From the NCBI GenBank assembly GCA_051453625.1, contig JBOZIK010000001.1, positions 94,384,164 to 94,422,954 on the forward strand: DNA of 38,791 nucleotides. The letters are read 5' to 3'. Made by a program: the position numbers and the translations under genes. The stretch comes from Welwitschia mirabilis. Its lineage: Eukaryota; Gnetophyta; Gnetopsida; Welwitschiales. How positions within the stretch are numbered: the first letter of the stretch is position 1; each line of letters begins with the position of its first letter. This document shows, in pieces, positions 12,289 to 22,739 of the stretch. Under the pieces are notes generated by a model. It ran no database searches. It saw nothing but the letters and a program-made list of their open reading frames with translations, and was not told the origin of the DNA.

Positions 12289-12991
12289 CGAAGAGGAGGA
12301 CGAACAACTTTCAGAAGAATCCCAATAGAAATTTATAAAGAATCTTTCGCCAGAGTATTAGAGGTCCCAGTAAAAGGTGAGAGGATCTCGTTCGGAAGCA
12401 GAGGCCAATAAGAAGCCCTCCATTTCTTTCCAGGTGGAATTCCTAAACTGCCCAGTGGGCATATTAGCAGGAAGGCGTTACCATCGCTTTTGGGCCTTAG
12501 GGCAAAACTGGTGGACAGATATTTCATTCAATCTAATAATTATCCTAAGCTTTCTAGAATTCATTTTGCATTTCTTAAGGCCCTTGACCTAGGACGCCAG
12601 GTGAATCTTCCCTATTTCTTCATTCAAGTACTCAAGTGTGAGGACTCTTCTAGGTACTTAGGTTTAATCTTAGCCCTTTGGAGAGTAGTACAAGAAGCCC
12701 AGGCCAGAGAGGCATCCCTCTCTCCTTCTCATTTCTATCCTCATCAGACCAGCCCTAGGAGAACTTCTTCCAGAAGTTCTTCCTCAGCTAGAAACCCTAT
12801 TCTTGAAGAAATAGCAGATCATTCCAGCCCTAGCAATAGGGGGGTACCTTCATCCCCAGCTCACCCATAAGGACTGCATTCGCCCCTGGCCTAGTAAAAA
12901 TCTCCTGAGGAGCATCCCCCTAGCCTAGCTTAAGCTCAATCTCCTTTCTATTCTTCCTTAGCTTTAGGCCCTTTTTATCCAGCTCACCCTT
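12289..12991 (+). pseudogene. LINE copy A ORF3: extra 3' reading frame of unknown function, truncated by gap
   Basis: Directly after the ORF2 stop, in the same frame, the sequence reads RRGGRTTFRRIPIEIYKESF, then one stop (RGQ*EALHFF), then an open frame to 12870. Segments of note are EALHFFPGGIPKLPSGHISR, LVDRYFIQSNNYPKLSRIHF and ALDLGRQVNLPYFFIQVLK, then a W-R-V-V-Q-E-A-Q-A-R helix and a Ser/Pro/Arg-rich linker from about 12718. Copies B and C carry the same protein, so it belongs to the element. A neighbouring frame at the junction gives an acidic run, SDEEEDEQLSEESQ, which may be the original ORF2 tail overlapping ORF3. I do not recognise the domain with certainty. Its layout (small helices, an L-x-x-G-x-x-V-N-L-P block) recalls the plant transposon-associated domain PF20167, which is only a hypothesis. 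A Gag-like or nucleic-acid-binding role is inference. Confidence 0.6.
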
Positions 12992-13091
12992 NNNNNNNNN
13001 NNNNNNNNNNNNNNNNNNNNNNNNNNNNNNNNNNNNNNNNNNNNNNNNNNNNNNNNNNNNNNNNNNNNNNNNNNNNNNNNNNNNNNNNNNN
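12992..13091. other. Assembly gap (100 N) between two LINE copies
   Basis: A round 100 N run, probably of arbitrary size. It sits where copy A ORF3 breaks off and copy B begins in the middle of the reverse transcriptase. Confidence 0.98.
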
Positions 13092-14578
13092 TGGCTATAC
13101 ATGCAGGTTTTGACTGAGTTTAGTGTGAAGGTTAATAGTCACAGATCAAACTACTTCTCAGTGGGAAGAGGTTTGAGACAAGGGGATCCTCTATCCCCAT
13201 ACCTTTTTTTGTTTGTAATGAATATTTTACAGGTTTTTTTAAAAAACAATGGAGTTACAGGAATCAAAATTGGAGGATAAATTTTTCTCAATAATTACTA
13301 TGTAGATGATATCATCATCATAACAAAGGTGACCAATCAGCAAGCAAAAGCTATAAAAAATACCATAAACACATTTGTAGAGGTAACAGGGCTTCACACC
13401 AATTGGAATAAATTAAGAATTCATACTTTACGCAGATAATGTATCAAAGGGGATGAAATCTCTTGCATCATGAATGCAAAGTTAAAAGACCTTTAGGACA
13501 TCTACCTGGGCATTCCTCTACGGAATTGGCATAGGATAAGTACTTGAAATTACGTTCTAAAATCTATACAAAGGAGGTGCAACTCTTAGCATAACAATTT
13601 CCTACCCTCAAAGGCTAAAATTATTCTTACAAATTCCTATCTAATTTCTTCCTTTCGGTATATAGCTTCCGTTATCAGCCCCTTAAAGAATATCATTCAA
13701 AAAATTGATAGGATCTTAAAAGATTTTATCTGGTCGAGGGAAAAAGACTACCACAAAATACATCTCTGTAAATGGGAAATCATAGCTCATTCTAAGGAAT
13801 CAGGAGGATGGGAAATTCAAAAACCTAAAGATTGTATTCTCACAAGAGCTCAAAGGATTCCAAAGAGATTACAAGAGGGAGGGCAATCATGGAGTGACTT
13901 AATTAATCACAAGTACAAAAATTGGACAATTGAGCACTAAGGATCATATCTTTGGAAGCATCTTTGCAGAGCTCAACAACAACTTTCTGAATTGAACATC
14001 TCTCAGAGTAAAAAGTCCAAACGTATCTTGATCAAGAAATATGACAAACAGGATGGCTAAAAAAAGCATTGGAGGGGACAAGTTCCAAAAAATTAAAGTA
14101 TTTTGTTGGCTGAAAGAGCATCACCAAATTTTGATAAGAGATTAATTATCAAAAAGGGGATTTTAGATTGATGTTAAATGTCCCATCTATTAGTCTAATC
14201 CTGAAACTGCATAACATCTCTTTCATCAATGTGCATGGAGCAAGGAACTAATTATCATAAATCCAAAGTACTATTAAATCTATAGTGCCTTTGACATGCA
14301 TTTAGTAGATGGAATTCGCCTAACTTTATGGCAGATATGGCAAATCAGAAACAGTATAATTTTCAATAATGCCCCCCTTCCCTTTCCTATTTATATAACT
14401 AAAAAAGATAATTCACAATAATTCTCAAATTAAAATTATCATGGGCACCACTCCAACCTATGAGCCTACTGACTCAGGCCTCTTCGAGGAATGCCTGGAG
14501 CTATGGGAGAAAATACAGGTGATGGGGTAGGGAACCCTTCTGCATAAACTGAGAGGTGACATGGGGCTGATTACAGAT
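13092..14578 (+). pseudogene. LINE copy B ORF2, C-terminal half of reverse transcriptase
   Basis: Reverse-transcriptase motif 4 is clean (RGLRQGDPLSPYLFLFVMN). The catalytic box reads YVDD at 13299-13310, with both aspartates present, followed by IIII. NWNKLRI and YLGIPL, corresponding to motifs 6 and 7, follow at about 13400-13520. After that come the thumb and zinc-binding region and the W-Q-I-W-Q-I-R-N block near 14330. Scattered stops (for example GG*IF before the catalytic box) show it is dead, but this copy is better preserved than A. The frame ends around 14560-14595, where ORF3 begins in another frame; the ORF2-frame tail reads LITDDGKEDE and is acidic like the alternative tail of copy A. 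Confidence 0.78.
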
Positions 14579-15678
14579 GATGGAAAGGAGGACGAATAAC
14601 TTTTAGAAGAATCTCGATAGAGATTTCTGAAGAATCTTTTGCCAGATTATTGGATGTCCTAGCGGAAGGCGAGAGCATCCCGTTCGAAAGCAGAGGCCAA
14701 TGAGAAGCCCTCCATTTCTTTCCAGGTGGAATTCCTAAACTACTCATTGGGCATATTAGCAAGAAGGCATTACTGCCCCCATGGGGCCTTAGGATAAAAC
14801 TGGTGAATATATATTTCATTTAATATGGTAATTATTCTAAGCTTTTTGGAATTCATTTTATGTTTCTTAAGGCCTTTGACCGGGACTCTAGGTAAATCTT
14901 CCCTACTTCTTCATTTAAGTGCTCAAGCGTAAGGACTCCTTGGTACTTAGATTTAATCCTAGCCCTTTGGAGAGTCGCACAAGAAGCTCGAGCTAAAGAG
15001 GCCCCTCCCCCTTTCCCCCATCATCATCCTCATCAGACTATCCCTAGGAGAACTTCTTTTAAAAGTTCCTCCTCAACTAGAAAACCTACTCCTGAAGAAA
15101 CAGTAACTCATTCCAGCCCTAGCAATAGGAATGCGCCTTTGCCCCCAGCTCATCCAGAAGGATTGCATTTGCCCTTAGACTAACAAAAATATCCTAAGGA
15201 GCATTTTCCTAGCCCAACTCAAGCTCAGTCTTTATCTCATCCTTCTCCATCTTGAGGCTCTTCTTTTCCAGCTTACCTTTCCTAGCGACAAGGTGGGTGT
15301 GCCCAACACTCTTCATCTCTAGCTTTAGGCCTCAATTTCCCCCAAATCTCTATTTCTGATTCCTCTTTTATGGAACCCCAATCCCAGACTTAGAATATTG
15401 AAATGAATATAGCCAGGAGGGAGGTTCTTCTGGCGATGATGCAGGGTTTGAAAAGATGCTCATTTATTACTCTAGGTCTCTTTCACTAAGGTGTACCCCA
15501 GGCTATAAAGTTAACATATAGAAAGAAAGCCCTCTGCCTTCATTTAAATAAGAACTTGGATGGTGCTAAAGAATTCAAGGAAACCAATCAAGATTTTGAG
15601 GTGCTCTCAAATGACCTGGGCAGATTTTTACTTTAGCACAACCATGATAGCATGTTTTCTTTCTACAGAGGACTATAG
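14579..15678 (+). pseudogene. LINE copy B ORF3, complete length, several stops
   Basis: Read from GGRITFRRISIEISEESFAR through FFPGGIPKLLIGHISKKALL and LILALWRVAQEARAKE, then a Ser/Pro-rich linker (RRTSFKSSSSTRKPTPEETV), then a C-terminal part with NIARREVLLAMMQGLKRCSF and finally FLL*HNHDSMFSFYRGL before a TAG at 15676-15678. Copy C has the same three parts in the same order, and its last stop falls at the aligned codon, which fixes the end of the ORF. The full length is about 350-365 codons. The protein has no transmembrane segment or knuckle that I can see. It lies 3' of ORF2 and before the 3' UTR, where most plant L1 elements have nothing. The function is unknown. Confidence 0.6.
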
Positions 15679-15983
15679 AGGACTGGTATCCTCTTCTTTT
15701 TTTGGTCTTTTCCTTAGTAATCTAAGTTTTTTGTAAGTTTTGATTTCTACAGGTGGTTTTGCCCCTGGTCTTTAGTAGTCTTAAGTCTTTTTGTATGATT
15801 GTTTCCATTAGTGCTTGCATCCTTTTAGGTAACTTCTTGTTATGTCACTTTTCGAGGGGCAATTTTGCCCCCCCTTTTTGGTTTGGTTTGCTGTTCTTAT
15901 TGTTATGAAAATTTCAATGCTTCTATAACACTTAGGCAATGTCATCCCTTGATGTACATTTCCTAGTTTAATACATATACTTT
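15679..15983 (+). other. LINE copy B 3' UTR
   Basis: T-rich sequence between the ORF3 stop and the A tail, with GGGGCAATTTTGCCCCCCC near 15856-15875 forming a possible GGGGCAA/TTGCCCC hairpin. In many LINEs the 3' UTR stem-loop is recognised by the reverse transcriptase; here this is only a structural suggestion. Copy C has a 3' UTR of comparable length. Confidence 0.5.
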
Positions 15984-15996
15984 AAAAAAAAAAAAA
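15984..15996 (+). repeat. Poly-A tail of LINE copy B
   Basis: Thirteen consecutive A directly after the 3' UTR, marking the 3' junction of the insertion. Confidence 0.75.
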
Positions 15997-17373
15997 GAAT
16001 AGTATCCATAGTGCGAGGAAGATTTTAACATGAAACCTATCATTATTACTTATCTTACCCAAATTTTCCCTTTCAAATTTAATCCTAATAAATTTTATTT
16101 TGTTGTTGATCCTTTAGCTTATGCTAGTTTAAAACTAGTTTCTGAATGGAATTGGAAGTAGGGCTTAATTAAGCTAGATGTTTATATTTGAGGATTTGAT
16201 TACCAATGTGATTACTACAGAGCTTGGAAAAATAGGTTTTAAGCTATCTTGTATATTTTTATGAACTTTAGTGGTTTAACGTAAGTTAGAGTTTATTTTA
16301 AAAAATTATAGAAAATTTAAAAAAAAATAAGAAAGTTCTTGTAGGTTTTTATCATTCTTTAATTTTTATTACTTCATTTGAGTAGTAAAACTTACATTAA
16401 CTCATTAGGCTTACAACCATAAATATTGATATAATGATAATATTAATATTAGAGCTAAAAAGTTTACAAAAACTTAATAAATCTGAGAAAAACATATTAG
16501 TTTGGGTATAACTGAAAACAAACTAGTAATTACCATTAAAAAGTATAGAAATGTAAGGAAATGCAGAAAAGAACATAGGACTAATTTGGATAACACTGGA
16601 AAAAATTAGTACCAGCCACTAGAGGTGTGAAAAATGATAAATGTAGTAAATAAAATGCAAGAAAAGAAAAGCTATGTGTGTCCAACATAAGCTACCATGC
16701 TATTATCCCTAGTGATAATGCTAAATCACTATATGTGGCTAGTTGCTACTTGTACAAATAAAAAAAATAGAATCGTTATCATAGAAGGGTTTCAGTTTCA
16801 TTAAATCCATGAATATAATTCATGATAGGATAATAGTGAAAATACAACATAGCTCTAAGCTAGAAAAATATTAAAGTAAAGGTCTAAACTGAGAATTTGA
16901 TAAAAATATTTCAAATGATATGAGTATAGAAGTGAACTAATGCTTTAAGAACTAACTTGTATCTTCTAACAAAAAAACACTTCTATTTAATAATATAATA
17001 TAAATTCCTAATTAATTCTTAAAAATGCTAAGTCATTATTACTCAGATCATGCTAACATGATCTCATTTACCACACGTGGTGAGATTTATTAGTCACCTT
17101 AGTTCGTCATAGCCTAAATGCAAGGATCATAAATAGGAAGATAGTGTCTAAAGACCATCAAGTAAATATAAATTATAAACCAAAACATGAGAAAATGGGA
17201 CTTACTAAAAAAATAAGAATAACCTAACAAACATGTAGCTTCAATCAAGCATTAAAAGTATGATGTGACTTACAACCTAAAATTAAGAAAGAAGAACTAC
17301 AATATTTTATTAAGATAACAAGAATCACATTACATTAAATAAAGGAATCTAACATTGATACCAAATCACCAAG
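15997..17373. other. AT-rich stretch without a gene
   Basis: No coding signal on either strand. Around 16720-16780 and 17030-17100 there are two loosely similar segments (ATGCTAAATCACTA-TATGTGGCTAG and ATGCTAAGTCATTA followed by CCACACGTGGTGAG), possibly a diverged repeat. CCACACGTGGTG near 17072-17083 is an imperfect palindrome around a G-box-like CACGTG core. Confidence 0.35.
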
Positions 17374-17389
17374 CTAGCCTTAAGGCTAG
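17374..17389. repeat. Perfect 16-base palindrome
   Basis: CTAGCCTTAAGGCTAG reads the same on both strands. It lies close to GATACCAAAT (about 17358-17367), whose reverse complement ATTTGGTATC resembles the start of a tRNA-Met primer-binding site, so the region may be the edge of a dead LTR element. Confidence 0.5.
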
Positions 17390-18437
17390 TCCACTTCCAA
17401 AAGGGGTCTAGAATAACATAGGTAAGATTACTATGCTCCAAGGGGTATAAAGTTTTTACCACCAAAAGGTGTTATAGTAAAGGGTGCTTATCCCTTTTTA
17501 GAGGTGAAAATAACATTAGGGATTTCTAGTTAGGTTTTTTCCATTTAGAGTTTTATAATAAGAAAGTAATACTTTTTATGGAATAAGAATTTCACTGATT
17601 TTGATGCCATAATTATTTGACCTTGTAATAGAAATTCAATCCTTTTCCTAAAGTAACTTCAAAATGTAATTGTGAAGATGGTTTACTTTAAGCAACTAGT
17701 GTTATCATCTAGATCATCAGCATCATTGGCTTTTTTCATTAGAATCCTTTCATATTTTAGCATGTGCTTAAAAATGCAGTAAAATGTCTGAAATCATCAT
17801 GGAAAAATGCATACATTTATGTATGGCATAAAAAGGGATGGAAGATATATTTTTATGACAAAACCATTTAACTCAATGTCTTCAAGTTCATAGTGAAACT
17901 TGACTATGCTTATACCTATTATTAATGTATGGTAATATATAGGATTACCCTAGAAATACAAATATTACATGGCCAAGACCAACTTTTACCAAATAAACTA
18001 GGACTTCATTTATAGTATAGTCCTAGTATCATGCTTTGTAGAAAGAATAAATGTAATAGCATTAAATAGGGAAATGTATACAAATAACTTCTATAACTAT
18101 TACAGAATAATTATTTAAAGAAATAATAAGAGAGAGATGTGTTGATAATTAGAATTGTGAGCTAGGAAATAAACATAGCCATAAGAACCAATAAAAACAT
18201 CACTTGTGATGATTAAAATCTTTAATAACAATAATAAAATTACTAAAATCTTAATCTATATATATCATTAATGAAGCTCAAGCTATTGTGAAGACTATAA
18301 GTCTTCTTAAATCTCATAGCTTACTACATAAGCATACTGAGTAGGATTTTTGATCCCAAAGAACATCAAATATTAATAATTAAAGAACCAAGATTGCTCT
18401 AAAATTTCACTTGAAATTGTAAATGCATAAAGATATC
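17390..18437. other. AT-rich stretch without a gene
   Basis: Nothing recognisable apart from short A/T runs. Confidence 0.35.
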
Positions 18438-18750
18438 AACTATATTCAAGAATAACAACTATGAAAAACTATACATAGCTAATATCAAGAAATTAAATTG
18501 AGACTAGAAACTAATCATATTCATTTTATCATAAAGAAATTTAACCCTATTCATGCATAACAAGTATGGAACATTATACACACTTAATATCAAGAATTCA
18601 TATTGATATTGAAAACCAAAATAGTATTTTTTATTGAAAGATCTCTAACCCTATTATAGTATAACAAGTATGAATAACTAAATGCACTTGATCTAAAGAA
18701 ATCAAATTGAGAATGAAAACCATATTTTATTACATGAAAAGACCAAATCT
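18438..18750 (+). repeat. Tandem repeat, three units of about 105 bases
   Basis: Units begin at about 18438, 18543 and 18647. Each shows the order AACCCTATT (or a variant), ATAACAAGTATGAA, CTTAATATCAAGAA, TCAAATTGAGA, GAAAACCA and then an ATT-rich end. Units two and three are the closest. The period fits neither nucleosome length nor a known satellite that I can name. Confidence 0.65.
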
Positions 18751-19484
18751 ACATCAAAGAAAGATATAAATCAATATAAGAAAATGTCGCATTGGAGTCC
18801 CCAAAGTAAAACTTCGAAAGTAAGCATCCTTAATCCTTAATAATCCCTAGTATTAGTTAGTGAGTCAGCTACAACTAAAAGTGAGGCCAAAGTGGCCTTT
18901 TATAGATTAGAAATTAGCCTTAGGTTTATTATTTCATAAAGTTTCATAAAAATTAACTTTGTTAACTCAATTTACTCATAAGCTCAATGAACTCAACATA
19001 AGAAGATGATCTAGAAATGTAAATACGAGATTCAAACTTTAAAAATAATTAACATCATTATGAGTAGTAACTAGCACCACTAGCTTTTTGTCTCATTCAT
19101 GCTCAGCTTTTGACATATGCTTCCTTTTACAACTATAGATCTAAAAAAGTCATGGGCCAAAGTATAAAATCTAATTTTTTGATCAAGAAGGAATAAATGA
19201 AATTAACATGATTAAATCTAAGAAATTATCAGCTCAAATATGCTAAAGTGACCTAAAATAGTTGAGGTAAATTTACTTTTTATATGTTAACACATACTCC
19301 AATCAAACTTTTACTAATCTCTTAGTTTAAAGGGTGATAAAGTTGAACAATATGAAAAACATGCAAGTGGAAATCATTCAAGTAATAAGAAATCATTTAT
19401 TTGATCTCATCTATCCTAAATTGATCTAGATCTAGACCTCTTATTGACCATTTACTTAAACCTCAGGTTAGATTTAAACTAGCT
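18751..19484. other. AT-rich stretch without a gene
   Basis: No frame worth reporting up to the gap at 19485. Confidence 0.35.
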
Positions 19485-19584
19485 NNNNNNNNNNNNNNNN
19501 NNNNNNNNNNNNNNNNNNNNNNNNNNNNNNNNNNNNNNNNNNNNNNNNNNNNNNNNNNNNNNNNNNNNNNNNNNNNNNNNNNNN
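19485..19584. other. Assembly gap (100 N)
   Basis: Run of N, likely arbitrary length. Confidence 0.98.
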
Positions 19585-21229
19585 TAGCTAGTGGTAAGGG
19601 ATGTCAGCCTATAATTCTTTATTCATCCTTGACATGCCAAGTAGTAGGTAATATTTATGAGTTTCCCTCTAAAAAACACTATGTCAATAAGTGAAAACAC
19701 CAAAATATGCCATGAGATTACATCATGGTCAATGCACATTATATCATACTAGGCACACATATAGCTAATAATCATTACTAAGAGTCATGATCTTATAAAA
19801 GTAATTCTGCACAACACTGACATGCATCACTTTCAAAACTCTAACAGTAGTAGGAGGGGTCAAGTGAACTAATTCATGGATTCTTAATTATGTTTCTTTG
19901 CATTTTTATTACTTGCTTTTTAGTTTTTAGCATACTTTACATCATCTTTGTTTTGACATAATGGAATCTGCTTTATCATAGGATTTGATTCCTAGGGACA
20001 CTCTTCTTTCCTTAGTTCTAAGTTTCTGTCTTTATTAAACTACCTCAACTAACGTATAAGGAAGGGTTGTGATGGTATTCCATCTTTTAGATGTGTATAT
20101 TTTATCATGTGGCATGTATTTTTTCTTCCTTAATATGATCCTACTAGTTATCTACATAAGAAAAAATTTATATTTATACCATGGGGACCATATTGATATG
20201 AGTAATAAATCTCAAGTATGTGTTTAATATAGTCAAAAGAGCATATATAATTTATGTAAATGTAGTGAAACTATGGTGTAAACTATTATTACCCCACATA
20301 AGAAGTTGGCATTTCATAGAAAGCATAAGACTTTTTTTACCATTCAATGAATGAATGATATTAACTACATTTTGAGCTTTAGAACTCATTACCTTTAATT
20401 AACAAAGAATTAGCTATCATAGTCTATACATCTTTATGATCATATTCCACATAAAAACATAATGATGTTCATTTACATTATCATTATATAATGATACTCA
20501 TAATCCATGGTAGACATAGAAGTTAAACAATAAAGTTGAAAATAAAATAAAGGTATTTACTAGAATTTTTAGAAGCATAATCCTTTATGTTTAGAAATCA
20601 TAAACTCTACTTACACACATTGATAATTTCATTTTCTCTAATAGAATCTCATTCTTTAATGGAATATTCAATTTTAGGTAGTTATAGATCAATTGTAGAA
20701 AACTCAAGTCACCTTATCTTGGAATTATACTAGTATTTCTATAAATATTACCTTTTCACTATGCATATAGTGGGTCCTCCTTATGAAATTTTACCTTTGA
20801 ACAATTCATATGGTGGAATCATTTCAGAAATGTTAAATATAATTAGTAAATGGATTATTTTTTTAATAAGGTCATTAAAAAATCAATTTTCTATTACTTA
20901 ATAGTGGGAAGAAAAGCTCAATCTTAGTTGGTTTAAAATCTAAAAACTCTACAGGATTATCTCTTTCTTGTGTTTCCTTTCATCAAGCTGAATGATGACT
21001 AGAAGTCTAAAAAATTATGAACTATTTTTAATATCCTTTTGAATTTTAGTTTGAGATATTTAACTTGCATCTCCTACATTAGATCTTTTTATTATTAAGT
21101 AATTAAACCATCTTAATGTATTAAACCTCAAATGGCCTCTATGTGAGAAATAATTCCTCTAAACATTTTCTTTAAAACTACGATAGCATAATGACTCTTC
21201 AAAATTAGACATGATTTTTTTTTTTTTTT
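19585..21229. other. AT-rich stretch without a gene
   Basis: No supported feature. A run of T occurs near 21213-21229. Confidence 0.35.
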
Positions 21230-22215
21230 TGGGAACTAATACCAAGTTTTAAAAACAGTTTTCTTTTCACTCCTTCTACATAATGGCCTTTATACATTTT
21301 CATCTTTGTTTCATAATCTTCTCAATTATATATGGAAGGTAAAATGAAAGTGATATTTTAGAAATTAAGTTATTGACTTACCTTCAAATTTTATTTGATT
21401 AACATTATCTCCCTATAGAGTTAATTGTCAATATAAAAGCCTTCCTAGAAATGTCAGATGTATAGAGTAAGTTAGCTCACTTGCAAGACTATATTTCATA
21501 CTTAGTAAACATAACTTGTTTTATCCCAAGAGAATCTCTTGAAGTTTATTGATCACTAAGTCCTAAAAAGCCTCTTTACAACAAGATTATAATCACTATT
21601 ACATTTCATCAAAATTGAATGAAAATTAATTAAATTGGTAAAGTAAAACATGTAATAATTAATGGAATACTTACTTAAATAATAATTCTAACTTACATTG
21701 TACTTATAAATAAGAACCAAATTTCCTGAATTGATGCTAAGTTGTAGATATTTTTTTAATGTATCATGTTTTTGGTATTTAATTTGTAGAGAAACTAAAT
21801 CAACTCACCGTCCCAAATCCTATTTGTATGATAAACCTTCTTCCTTTTAAACATTGTTTTAAAAATTGTAATATTGTCATGGCTTTTTGAAACTGTGTGT
21901 GGCCACTTCTTTCCCTACCAAATAAAATAATAACTTCTCAAAGCCTTTATAATTTTTCTTCTTTTTTTTCCTTATTTTTATAACCTAAGATGTTGAAAAA
22001 TATTCTTAAAAAAGCTACTAACTTACTTGCACTTAAATTTTCTTTAGTTAATATTGTTTCTCTATGGATCTAATCTGAAATAGAAAAAATCTTCTTGGAA
22101 ATGTCACATGCATAATGTAAAGTGGCTTATTTGCAATATGACATTACTTATTAGGTTAATGTAAGTTGTTTTAGCTTAAGAGAAATAAGCTCTTGAAGCT
22201 TACTACTCATTGTTA
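21230..22215 (+). repeat. Diverged direct repeat, two copies about 640 bases apart
   Basis: The segment 21376-21560 and the segment 22018-22210 share an ordered set of words: CTTACTTGCA/CTTACCTTCA, AAATTTT, TTAATATTGT, TCTCTATGGA, AAATGTCAGATGTATA against AAATGTCACATGCATA, CTTATTTGCAA, GTTTTAGCTTAAGAGAA and CTCTTGAAG-TT. Weaker similarity continues leftward to about 21230 and 21870. It is an old duplication or two copies of an unnamed AT-rich element; no coding content is seen. Confidence 0.5.
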
Positions 22216-22422
22216 ACATGTAAAACTTAACATTACAATTAAGTTAAATAACCAATTAATATTAATGGAATACATTAATATCATTAATTTTATAATAAAA
22301 ACATGTCTTCTATTAGTTTTCACATTAAATATGAACTTAACTTTTTTCCATAAAATTTTCAAATGTGTTATGCTCAATTGAAGGATATGCCTTAATTTCC
22401 TCATTAAGTGGCTTAAGACACT

Positions 22423-22456
22423 AGTGCCACCAGCAAGGACTATCAGTGCCACCAGC
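22423..22456 (+). repeat. Short direct repeat AGTGCCACCAGC
   Basis: The 12-mer occurs at 22423-22434 and 22445-22456, 22 bases apart. It is minor and of unknown meaning. Confidence 0.6.
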
Positions 22457-22739
22457 CATTATGCTTAAACACTTTACAACTTATATTTTTAACATGTTAT
22501 GAAGAATTAGATAGAATGCAGTTGCAGGCTTAATCAAATTCCACATCAGAAACAATTGCATGTTATCGATACATGGCGGTGATGATGAGGATTTATAGAG
22601 TAACATTTGGTAGGATTAATTAGGATGATGATGGAGATACATAACATAACCAGTGATTGATAGTAGCTCCAACACTCTGGAGTTAAGTGGTAGCATTGTC
22701 ATAAGCATCTTTACCAAATGGAAGAGAAGACAAATTGTC

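Larger units (their letters stand above)
7620..12991 (+). mobile_element. LINE copy A (plant L1-like), ORF1-ORF2-ORF3, decayed, 3' end lost in gap
   Basis: A nearly full-length non-LTR retrotransposon on the plus strand: a possible 5' UTR to 7902, ORF1 from about 7903, ORF2 from 9006 to 12288 and ORF3 from about 12289 until the N run. The identity rests on the DUF4283-like ORF1 with a CCHC knuckle, an endonuclease with SNH (for SDH) and a reverse transcriptase with motifs 1-7. Copies B and C are close relatives: long stretches align to B base for base, at roughly 85 percent by eye. The left boundary is uncertain because the 5' UTR of copy C does not obviously align with it. Every ORF has stops, so the copy is dead. 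Confidence 0.8.
13092..15996 (+). mobile_element. LINE copy B, 3' half with poly-A tail
   Basis: Sequence from 13092 aligns with copy A from about 10790 (shared start TGGCTA-ACATGCAG). It carries the rest of ORF2, all of ORF3, a 3' UTR of about 300 bases and a 13-base A run at 15984-15996. The A run directly after a 3' UTR is the expected end of an L1-type insertion on the plus strand. Whether the copy is 5' truncated or continues into the gap cannot be decided. Confidence 0.82.

Noticed and set aside
12377-12592. Plus-strand 71-codon frame and minus-strand 64-codon frame over ORF3 of copy A
   Set aside because: Shadows of the ORF3 frame, which is the one shared with copies B and C.
14571-14819. 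82-codon minus-strand frame
   Set aside because: Shadow of ORF3 of copy B on the opposite strand.
17352-17368. tRNA-Met primer-binding site on the minus strand
   Set aside because: Only the first bases match the usual TGGTATCAGAGC and no LTR pair is visible; kept only as a remark.
22562-22680. C/D-box snoRNA-like words (GTGATGATGAGG with a later CTGG)
   Set aside because: No proper D box and no terminal stem.
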